64,000 nucleotides of DNA. Source: Narthecium ossifragum. Taxonomy: Eukaryota; Streptophyta; Magnoliopsida; Dioscoreales; Nartheciaceae. Every line of letters begins with the position of its first letter. The first letter of the stretch is position 1. This document shows, one piece after another, positions 49,001 through 57,856 of this stretch. The position numbers and the translations under genes are program-made. The notes under the pieces were generated by a model. That model was not told where the DNA came from and searched no databases. It saw nothing but the letters and a program-made list of their open reading frames with translations. Where the stretch lies: the NCBI GenBank assembly GCA_963920575.1, contig OY986965.1, forward strand, positions 9,562,290 through 9,626,289, given 5' to 3'.

Positions 49001-49985
49001 TTACGGAAAATAGACTATCAATAACTTAATTAACAACGAAGTAACTACCAGTATTACCAGCGAATGGGTGCACTACCACTGTAAACAAACATCCATCCAA
49101 ATACACATGAAAAAAACAAAAAATAAAGTCATCGCAACATACCTGATGAAGCACCAAGAAGGCGACTCCCTCTACCTCCACGCAAGAAATATACCACTTG
49201 TAGAGACGACGGCAACTCCGTAAACCTCCTTCAAAACAAAATGGCTCTTCCGCACCTGATGACCACTCCCTCAAAAACCATGGAACCAAAATCCCCCACC
49301 AAATAATACCAACCGCGACGCAGGCATCAGCCGAAAACCCCAAAAGAGAAAAAATACCCAATAAATCCACGCCGACGACCAATAACTCCAACGCCCATCT
49401 AACTGAGGAAGACGAAACGTCCATAGCTAATTTCACGATACCCGTAATCCCGGGAATGATAAAAACGCTATCAGTGGCAATTAATGAGGAAATTCCGCCG
49501 TGACTAATGGCAAGGTTATTATGGTCATACAAATATTCCATAACAACACTAACAACACTAAAAAGAGACTAAAGGCCTTACCAATTCTCAAATGGACTAT
49601 ACAGCAAATTAAGTCTCCAAAAGAGACTAAACACCAATTTTTCGAAAAAATATCTTGGATTGAATCGGGCACATATTTTAATTCAATTCAACGATAGGAA
49701 TTTGTGTACCAAAACAGAACCTTTTCATTTTCTTCCTCTGAACTCGTCATAAAGAGGACAGTCTACAAGTGGCAGAATGACTGGGCGCTGTTATCGCAAC
49801 TTTAAAGAACATAATTAAACATGAGAATTACAGTCCATTTAAAACACTATTGAGACATGCAGAATATTGCACCCACCCAAAATACAGAAATAATGCCACT
49901 ATAATCCATGCATGCATGCACACACTATTTTATAGGAATAACACAATCCATAGTAGCAGCACTAAATTAACATTGATCAAATCTT

Positions 49986-51512
49986 TCACTCCCTCTCGGT
50001 GATTACAGCCTTGAGCGGATTCTTCATTACCACCGTGAACGCAAACGTCTCCGTCTCATCTGGCTTCTCTCCCGGCACCGCCATCCACCTGAACTCCCTC
50101 ACCATCCTCGCCAGCATCAGCTGCACATGAAGCATCCCCAGCACCGCCGCCGGGCAAATCCTCCTCCCGGCCCCGAACGGCATCATCCTGATCCCCCTCG
50201 TCCCCGTCACATCCACCTCCCACCCCTCCCCGCCTTCCAAGAACCTCTCCGGCCTCCACTCCCCGGGATCCTTCCACGCCTTTGGGTCCTCCGTCACCCA
50301 CGCCGTGTAGAACTCCACGTTCGCCGACGCTGGCACTCTATACCCTCCAAGCTCGGTCTCCGTCGTCACCGCGTGGCTCAACACAAAATGGCTCGGCGGG
50401 TGCCTTCTCAGAGTCTCCTTCACCACTGCTTGCAAGTAACCCATCCGCTCGACGTCCGTCTCCGTGATCTTCTTTTCATAGCCTACAATGGAGATCACCT
50501 CACTGTAGAGCTTCTGCTGCGCATCTTGGTCGAGGACGAGGTGGAGCAGAGCCCACTCCAGAGCGGTGGCGCTGGTATCGGTGCCGGCGGACATGACTTC
50601 GGAGCAGAGAGTGACGAGCTCCTCCTCCCCGAGCCGCCCGCGACCCGCCGGCTCCAGCTCGAACAGCGAATCGATGTACGCCTCCCCCGGCGGGCTTATC
50701 ATCTCCAGCTCCTTGTTGCTATTCTCCCCGGCATCAACGAACGCGCGCCGCGCGCGCACCAGCGGCAGCAGGCAAGCCATCTGCCTCTTCCGGAGCTTTC
50801 TGGCTTCCTTGAGCTGGCTTCGAAACAGGGGAGTAAATATGGGTAGGAAATCGGGGAGCTTCAGCGTAGACATCATCATCACCTCCTTCATGACCTCCTC
50901 GATCTCCCTCACGATGCTCTCGGCCACCTTGGCGCCGAAGCAGATGCAGACGAGGATGCTGCAGATAGTCAGCCGGCAGTTGCTCATCACCTCGACCCTG
51001 CCCTCGTGCGAATGCTCTCGGCGGAGGCGGGAGAGGTGGTTGGCCATTGCCCAGTCGCGGATCCAGGCGAACTGGCGGATGCGCGCGGGGCTGACGAGCT
51101 CGGCGACGAAGTTTCGGCGCAGGGCGCGCCAGAGGGGGCCGTACTCGGCGGAGTTGACGGTGCACTTGCCGACGCTGAAGAGGAGCCTGGTGGGGGAGTC
51201 GGCGGGGCGGCTGGCAAAGAGCGGGCCCTTCTGGATGAGGGCCTCGTGCATGAGGTCGGCGCTGGTGACGATGATGAGGGTGCGCTGGCCCATCTGCATG
51301 GTGAAGATGGGCCCGTAGCGCTCGCGGAGGTCGCGGACGACGTACATGAAGGGGCGGCGCTGGAGGATCACCTGGAATAAGTTGCCGACCACCGGCCACC
51401 CTGGTGGCCCCGGCGGGAGGTTGGTGTTCCCGCCTGTCTTCGAGCAGCGGCGCCACCATAGCGCCGCCAGCAGTGAGGCTATTAGGAGGATTAGCACGTC
51501 GAAGAGATCCAT
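49986..51512 (-). CDS. CYP77B: Cytochrome P450, CYP77B type
   Basis: The single-exon frame encodes 508 residues. The open frame extends to 51530, but that start is GTG; the ATG at 51512 has the context AACATGG and is the likely start. An N-terminal membrane helix (residues 1-25, LILLIASLLAALWW) is followed by the Pro hinge LPPGPPGWPVVGN. The I-helix oxygen motif AGTDTS, the K-helix ETLRR, the PERF motif and the haem loop PFGAGRRICPA (Cys at about 453) are all present. Segments such as YGPIFTMQMGQRT, FSVGKC and NSAEYGPLWRALRRNF point to CYP77B rather than CYP77A. The protein would be anchored in the endoplasmic reticulum. Arabidopsis CYP77B1 is a fatty-acid epoxygenase, so a role in oxidised fatty acids is likely. 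Codon third positions are very GC-rich, unlike the neighbouring DNA. This is the only intact host gene recognised. Confidence 0.92.
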   Translation of the reverse strand: MDLFDVLILLIASLLAALWWRRCSKTGGNTNLPPGPPGWPVVGNLFQVILQRRPFMYVVRDLRERYGPIFTMQMGQRTLIIVTSADLMHEALIQKGPLFASRPADSPTRLLFSVGKCTVNSAEYGPLWRALRRNFVAELVSPARIRQFAWIRDWAMANHLSRLRREHSHEGRVEVMSNCRLTICSILVCICFGAKVAESIVREIEEVMKEVMMMSTLKLPDFLPIFTPLFRSQLKEARKLRKRQMACLLPLVRARRAFVDAGENSNKELEMISPPGEAYIDSLFELEPAGRGRLGEEELVTLCSEVMSAGTDTSATALEWALLHLVLDQDAQQKLYSEVISIVGYEKKITETDVERMGYLQAVVKETLRRHPPSHFVLSHAVTTETELGGYRVPASANVEFYTAWVTEDPKAWKDPGEWRPERFLEGGEGWEVDVTGTRGIRMMPFGAGRRICPAAVLGMLHVQLMLARMVREFRWMAVPGEKPDETETFAFTVVMKNPLKAVITERE

Positions 51513-51599
51513 GTTAGTGGTAAATAGCACACTAACTTGCTAGTGTGGTGGTAGTGGGGAAGCGTACGTGTAGCAGTTGGCGAGATGGATGGGGGTGGT

Positions 51600-51640
51600 A
51601 AAGAGTAGTATAAGTAAAGAGAGCATCCCAGCTGCCAACT
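51600..51640 (-). promoter_or_regulatory. Putative TATA box of the P450 gene
   Basis: On the minus strand TTACTTATACTAC lies about 95 bases upstream of the ATG, a normal distance for a plant TATA box with a short leader. The same TATAAGT..AAAGAGA context recurs in the duplicated copy near 56061. Confidence 0.45.
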
Positions 51641-51764
51641 GAACTGCAGTGAATGATCTCTACTTATCCTACCTTCGGCGTTCTATCCAAAAACAAATGA
51701 AAAAGAAAGAAAGAAAGAAGAAAACAATATTAGCTAGAGTGAACGAAGGCATGCATATGATACG

Positions 51765-52245
51765 GAATTTTTTTTGCCAACTTGGACCTCAAGATAACGA
51801 CTTTTGGTGTTTTAATACCGTTCCATTGTATGCCCCCTCTGTCAATGAAAAGACATCAATACCCCTCATTTTTCTCATGACATCATATATGTTATCATAT
51901 GAGTTATTTCTATGCGTGTTTATGTGGATTTCTACGTGCATTTGCATTCTATGAGTGGAGTGTTGCCGGTCTTAGTGCCGACGGTCAGGGAGGAAGAGAT
52001 GGTGGCGGAAAAAACCGTCGGCATTGAGACCGGCAACATTCCGCTCGTAGAATGTAAACGCGCGTAGAAACCCACATAATCACGCATAAAAATATCTCGT
52101 ATTATGACATGTATGATGCCATGGGAAAAGTGAGGGGTATTGATATCTTTTCATTGGCTGATGGGTATGAAGTTGAAAAAAAACAATGAAAGGGTATTAA
52201 AACGCCAAAAGCTATCTTGAGGGGTATCAGTGGGCAAAAAAATTC
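51765..52245. mobile_element. Foldback MITE in the P450 promoter
   Basis: Nearly the whole 481 bp is an inverted repeat. The left arm starts GAATTTTTTTTGCC and the right arm ends GGCAAAAAAATTC, with arms of about 215 bases pairing at roughly four bases in five. The flanks ATATGATAC and TGTGATATG are compatible with a decayed 8-9-bp duplication, as in Mutator-type MITEs. The duplicated promoter copy at 56060-56285 reads straight through this site (GCATGTGATATACTATGG), an empty-site control. It ends about 250 bp upstream of the P450 start codon. Confidence 0.82.
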
Positions 52246-52352
52246 TGTGATATGCTATGGATTGGAGAGTTCCGGTTTCCATATGTTGGACTAACCACAA
52301 GGATAGGATTCACATGCCCATGCAAGTGGTTTGTGTAGGTCATAATTTCGCA

Positions 52353-52850
52353 TGGAAAATAAGGGAATAAATTTTGAGGGATTTGTCAAAAAGGTTGCAA
52401 AAAAAGATATGGCATGGCTAGTCTTTGATAACTTTCCTTTAGTCGTTTACTACATTTTTTATGTTCAAAAGACCAAAATGCCCCTCCTCCATTATATGGC
52501 TGGTTGTTACTTTCCACCGTCCGGTGATGAAGTCCATCACCTTTGGCCATCTTCTCGATCTCCTCCGTCACCCCGAGCTCCTCTGCCGTCCTCATCTCCT
52601 CGTAGCCATGGATGCCTCCGGCGAAGACCTCCGACCTCCAGCGGCCTCCGACGAAGCCCTCCGTCGGATCAAACCCTTCACCTAATCTTACTGTCTACGT
52701 TATCAACCCACACACCCCTCTCTTTTCCTCCCCCCTCAAGATCGCCCCCCCCCCCCCCCCCCACACCCATCCAACCCATGGGTGACCCACGACCACGACC
52801 TCGCGGGAGCTCACTCCATGTTCCACAGTCGCACCCTACAGTGGGCCTCC
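52353..52850. other. Probable non-autonomous MULE terminus and CT-rich stretch
   Basis: The sequence after the promoter homology contains GTCAAAAAGGTTGC and ACCAAAATGCCCC, recalling MULE-like termini, then CT-rich DNA with a run of 18 C at 52745-52762. Open frames here are low complexity. Confidence 0.35.
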
Positions 52851-52854
52851 GAGT

Positions 52855-53500
52855 TACTTTCCACTAGTTACTTTCAATTATGAAAAATAACATATAATAA
52901 ATGTAGATAGTAATATAATAATGGGGAAAGTAACTTAAGTTACTTTCCTCTAGTTAATTCGGAAAATAACTCACAAATTTTCCATGATTTCATCATCAAA
53001 ACTCTAGTTACTTTCCACTAGTTACTTTTCATTAATTTCATTAGTTACTTTCCAGAATTCAAGTTGGATATTGACATGAGTGTCTTCAATTTCAATAGTG
53101 ACTTTTATTAGTTACTTTCCATAATTTGGAGTGTCTTTAGTTTAAGTAGTGACTTTTATAATTACTTTACACTAGTTACTTTCCATGAGTTACTTTCGAC
53201 AATTTTCGTAGTTACTTTCTATAATTTTCGCGATTACTTATCACAATTCTCGTAGTTACTTTTCACAATTCTAATGACAATTTTGGTAGTTACTTTCCAT
53301 AATTTTGATGGTTACTTTCTATGTGTTACTTTCCATTAGTTTTATTAGTTACTTTTCAGAATTCAAGTTTGATATTTTCCCGTATTTTACATCTATTTTT
53401 TCATGCACCCAATGCACAACAATTACTTTCCACTATTAGTTACAATCAGTACTTACTTTCCACTTATTACTTTTCGTCAATTACTTTCCACAAATAATAT
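52855..53500 (+). repeat. GTTACTTTCC interspersed array
   Basis: Many copies of TAGTTACTTTCC with variable spacers resemble the MULE 1 motif TAGTTACTTCCC but carry TTTCC instead of TTCCC. This suggests a related non-autonomous element occupying about 52353-54390, whose ends I could not fix. Confidence 0.75.
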
Positions 53501-54390
53501 GCTGACTACCCTGAACCTTCACATGTTTTTCACCTATTTTCCACAAAATTTTTCCCATTTTTTCTAACATATTTTCCTATTTTACTGTCTTTTCCACTAT
53601 TTCCCGGCATTTTCTCACTCCTCTCACCCCTTCTCCTCTACCGATGCCATCTCCCCCGAGCTCGTCCGTCGCCCTCCCGTCGTACCCTGCCGAGCTCCTC
53701 CGCCATCCTCCCATCGTCGCCCCGAGCTCACCATCCATCGCCGATCTTGAGCTCCTCGTCGTCGATCTCACGCTCTCCCTCACCTTTCTCTACGGCCTCT
53801 ACGGCCTCCTGCACAGCTCCCTCCGCCCCCTACAGTGGGCTCTCCTCTGCTCCATCTCCCTCCTTCAGGGCGGCGTCATCCCTTCCCTCCTCGCCATCCC
53901 CGTCACGCTCTTCCGCTCCACCGCACTCACCGTCTCCGACGCTCGCTCCTCCTCTCTCCGCCGCCCCCCAGACCCGGTCCCAGCTCCTACTCCCAAGCCG
54001 GCTTCCTTGGTGAAGATGAGTCGCGAGTAGAGGAGGCGATCGGATAGCTGGATCTGAGACGGAGAAAAAGGAGGCCGGTAGCGGTGGTTGGGGTGGTGGC
54101 ACCGCTGATCCAGGAGAGGGGTGGAGCTCATGATGGGTTCAAGAGACAGGGAGGTCATAGGGGGTTTGCGAGGGGTTGTTGATGGTGACGGGCGAGATCG
54201 GAGCGGCCGTGAGGCTGTGGTATGAGGAGGTTGTGGAGCACGGAGTTGGGTGACTTGCCGGAGGTGAGGAAGAAGGAGGGTTTTAGGGAGGTGATCGGGT
54301 TAGGGGAGCGCAACCTCAACTTTCTCCTCCGTCACCCCTCTGTCAGGATAGTAGGTGAGCTCGATTTGCTTCCGCCTTGTTCTTGTTGTC
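53501..54390. other. CT/GA-rich stretch without supported gene
   Basis: The overlapping long frames on both strands (53644-54158) are Ser/Pro/Arg-rich, have no domain and arise from biased composition. Confidence 0.4.
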
Positions 54391-54399
54391 AGCTGTTAG

Positions 54400-55384
54400 A
54401 ATCACCCGTCCTGGTCACCCAAACGGGATCGATCTCCACCCATATGGAGATCGATCTCGCATGTGACCCCTTGACGCGCCGACGCCAACCGCCAAGGGAT
54501 CGATCTCCCTCCCAGGGAGATCGCTCCCGCTCGGGCGGGGCGTGCCACCCCAAACGAGATCGATCTCATCCCATGAGATCGATCCCGATGGGTTCATCGG
54601 CGGACGGATGGCGAGGAAAGCCGCCGGAATCCGCAACCAAACCTCATCAAACTAGGTGGGCTGATCGATCCAAGTACCACGAAGCTACTCAAGGCTTCAA
54701 AACCGAAAAACATCAACTCCACAAAGAGATCTATTGAAAACAACACCGGATTTCAAACCTTTAAAAGTGACCGGAGTCTTTGAGTAAGAACCCTACCTCC
54801 ACAAAGCTGCTTCGATCCACGAAGCCTAGCCTAGGATCTTCCTCACGCCGTCACGGTTCCAACGAGCCTTCAAGCTCCAGAAACGGTGGCCGGAGGAGGG
54901 AGAACGGAGGAGGAAAGGGGCTGCCGGAACAGGGGAAGAAAACAGAGCCGGGAGGAAGAAGAAAGAAGAAGAGAAAGAAAGGAAGGAGGAGGGGGAGGGG
55001 GATAAGGCCGGGGAAAAGCCGGCGAAGGCGGGGGAAAGGTGAAGGAGGGGAGCAAAAGTCTCCCCTCCCCTGACAGGGGAAGCGACGGCCATCGCCGTGG
55101 CCGTCCTTCGAACTCCAACGCCAACGACTTCCAGGGCAAGTGAGATCGATCTTCCTTGACAAAGGGATCGATCTCCTCTGCCCAGAAAGGCAAACTTGGG
55201 CTGAAATACAAGCCCAAGCCCAGAACTTCCGATCTCGGGTCCACCTAACCTTTCTAAACAAACACAAGCACCAAACAAGGTCTGTATGTGCACACCCAGT
55301 GTGAAACGACCGCCAAGGCGCAATTTCCCAAATTGCCCTTGTGGTCAACCACAAGCCACAGGAAAAGAGGGGCGGGTCCTCACA
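54400..55384 (-). mobile_element. Partial LTR B4
   Basis: From about 54420 to GGCGGGTCCTCACA at 55384 the sequence is collinear with the right part of solo LTR B1 (about 15950-17043). It includes the paired AGATCGATCTCC palindromes (54425-54600 and 55140-55175) and the conserved CCGCCGGAAT..CAACCAAACCTCA segment. The other half of the LTR is missing, so no target duplication can be tested. Confidence 0.7.
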
Positions 55385-56057
55385 CCTATTAGAACTTCGG
55401 TGCAACTTGGACTTCTCCCGCACCAAATATTTCCTTTGCCACGTCAAGTCCTCCCAGGAACCCAATCCAACTGAAACTTGGACAATGGCACGGTTGGTTT
55501 GGCCCTGATGGGCTACCATGTCATGCTAGCGCATCATAGCACGCGCGAGTCCTAGTCTTGACTAGGACTCCTCGTGCCATTTGAATTTTGTCCATACCGA
55601 AGCTCGCCATTAGCCTTCCCATGACGTGTGGAGTCCTGGTGGTAGTAGGAATGGGAGTCATAGTAGGACTTGGACTCCTAGTCTCACTTGAACTCGAGTT
55701 GCCGCCGCGCCGCGCCGCATCGTGCCGCGTCGCGTCATGTAGTGCGCCAAGTGCCTTGGCAAGCGCGTCTTGCTTGTTGGCCCTCCTGGGTTGCTTCGCC
55801 GTGCGTCCCGCTCGCTGGAATTGCACCATGGCGCATCATACTTTGTTTTGGCCCGATCGGCCACGCCATTTCTAAAATCTGCTACACCATTTTTAATATT
55901 CCACTTGTCATTACCGGAGAAGTTACTTATATGTTTGTTGGGGATGTTTTTGCTTGCTATCTTGACGCCTCCTAGTCTCACATGACCCGTGGCCTCAGAC
56001 CCCGTGTCATGATCAGACAGTGATATCTTTAAATGTCATGGGTCAAAGGACCTGACA
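55385..56057. other. Unassigned stretch
   Basis: Repeated TAGTAGGACTTGGACTCCTAG-like words recall family D interiors, and a GC-rich piece (55690-55800) gives shadow frames. No gene is supported. Confidence 0.35.
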
Positions 56058-56285
56058 ATATAAGTCAAAAGAGAAGTGCAGCTGCCAACTGAACTGTAGT
56101 GAATGATCTGTACTACACATCTATTGAAAAAAAAAAAAAAAAATATATTAGCTAGAGTGAACCAAGGGATGCATGTGATATACTATGGATCGGAGAGTTC
56201 CGGTTTCCATATGTTGGACTAAGAAGAAGGATAGGATTCACATGCCTATGCACGTGGGTGTGCAGGTCATAATTTCACCTGCATG
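56058..56285 (-). repeat. Second copy of the P450 upstream region
   Basis: The stretch repeats the P450 promoter: CAGCTGCCAACTGAACTG and GAATGATCT (51630 area), then TTAGCTAGAGTGAAC, GGAGAGTTCCGGTTTCCATA and GGATAGGATTCACATGCC (52255-52320 area). The foldback at 51765-52245 is absent. The copied segment includes the TATA region but no coding sequence. Confidence 0.85.
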
Positions 56286-56841
56286 ACGAATTGATTATTA
56301 TGTGGAACCGGAACGACCGTCTTGTCAAAAGATGTCTTGGTGGAGACCTCGCTTAATTTGCCGGGTCCGTATTATTGAATATAGCATTAATGTAGCAGCG
56401 GATCGCAGTGGTACGTTGGTGTTGGTGTATTACTTGTCCGATTTTGCATGGTTCCTATGTATTAGAGATCAACCAACTACTGGAGGTCGAAACATTAATG
56501 CTCACATTTAAAGGTACCTCCTTTAAGTATAATTTAAATAGTTAATTGTTTTTTTAACGAAATAGTCTAATTTAAATGCCTCATACAAAACATATTAATG
56601 AACTTTATGCTACGACGTCCGAATAACCAATGATTTGCAAGCGAAGCATCAGGTCGTTGGGGCCGGAGCATTTTAAGAGGAGTAACTCCTTGGGGTGCTA
56701 AATTTATTGCGAAGTTATTGTAACTTTAAAGGGAGCTACTCCTTGGCTTTGTAGTGGGTGCCCATTACTGATGTGACCAAATATCGGATTCGGATCTAAT
56801 ATTTACATGAATTTGAATATAGATCTAATAGGTTTTCTTAT
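56286..56841. other. Unassigned stretch
   Basis: This is AT-rich DNA with no supported gene or repeat. It may be the original sequence further upstream of the P450 gene. Confidence 0.35.
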
Positions 56842-56850
56842 TTTCAAGAA

Positions 56851-57053
56851 GGCTAAATTACATTTTTGGTCCCTGTAATTTCATTAGAATGTTTATTACG
56901 TCCCTATGTTTCTAATTTGGCCAATTTGATCCCTCTAGTTTCAATTTTGTGTCAATGTGGTCCTCGCCCTCGTATGCCGTCAGAGAAGCCAACGGCGCCG
57001 TTGGTCACGTGAGCCTCACGTGAGCCTCACGTGACCAACGTTTCCCTCTCCCG
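56851..57053 (+). repeat. Left TIR of MULE 2
   Basis: It pairs with 63362-63552. The two differ by a few substitutions and by an extra 11-bp GTGAGCCTCAC unit on this side, which gives three CACTGTG-like G-box sites (CACGTG) here at about 57007-57034, against one intact on the right. The TIRs face inward and probably act as promoters for both genes. Confidence 0.9.
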
Positions 57054-57856
57054 TTACCCAACCTCCCGCCTCCCTCCTCCCGCATAGTTACTAACCGGTT
57101 TCGCGATTCAAGAAGGTTCCTGCTGTCGGAGAAAGGGGGAGATCGTCGATCTTCTCGAGTGAGAAAGAGAGATCATCACATCACTCTAGAGTGAGAGGGA
57201 TCTCATCGATCGCCAGGTACTCATGTTCTCCGACGATTCACTTTGGAATTCGAGTGATTTTTGGATTTTTGTTTTTGTTTTTATCAAAACCGTTTGTAAT
57301 CCCAAATCTTTGGATTCTATGCTGAATTTGTGGTGTTTCCATAAATATTCTGTTACTACATTAGGTTTTATTTCCTACTCCGATGACCATGGTAATACAT
57401 TGGGTTTTGAGTTATAGGATAGGGTTTGCCATTCGAATGGGGCACATGTGAGGATTTTGGACTTGTATATTCTCATGGGGATGCTGGGGATGTTTTCAAT
57501 GCAACAATTGTTGTCTCATGCCGAGAAAGTATCATAGACATGGGACCACTGTCTAATTTTCATAGACAGGGGACCACTGTGCATAGTTTAATATGACCAT
57601 GATGATCATGGTCACAATGTTTAATTAACATTTTGCATAGTTTAAACTACCCATTAACAGTTAATAGGTAGTAGTTAACAGTTTTAATTAGCTTCAAACT
57701 GTTTATAAAGGAGGGTTAATGGGCAGTAGTGAACTGTCAAGCTATTTAGTTAACATTTTGCATAGTTTAATTGTGACCTTGATGATCATGTTAACTGTGT
57801 AGTTGTTAACATGTGCTTATGTGTTATATTTAATTGTCATGAGACTAAATTACAGG

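Larger units (their letters stand above)
38119..49709. mobile_element. MULE 1: Mutator-like element with Ulp1-like and transposase genes
   Basis: The outer ends share the inverted 14-mer GTACACAAATTCCT (38119 on the left, complement ending at 49709) and, further in, degenerate TGTTTAGTC..TTT motifs. Inside are two convergent genes, an Ulp1-like protease on the plus strand and a MuDR-type transposase on the minus strand, with GGTAGTTACTTCC arrays at both ends, in introns and in the spacer. This gene content matches the Ulp1-carrying MULEs known in plants (Kaonashi- and CUMULE-like). The TIRs are weak and I found no 9-bp target duplication, so the exact limits are uncertain, while the coding content is clear. 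Confidence 0.75.

Noticed and set aside
49026..49541. 171-residue hydrophobic frame upstream of the MULE 1 transposase
   Set aside because: No conserved domain is seen, and a splice donor inside it fits a non-coding first exon better. A small membrane protein cannot be fully excluded.
50127..51459. Long open frames on both strands overlapping the P450 gene
   Set aside because: They are shadows of the GC-rich P450 codons: Arg/Pro/Ala-rich, no domain, non-ATG starts in several cases.
53644..54158. Five overlapping frames that might be a Ser/Pro-rich gene
   Set aside because: CT-rich DNA is open in several frames on both strands, with no splice structure or domain.
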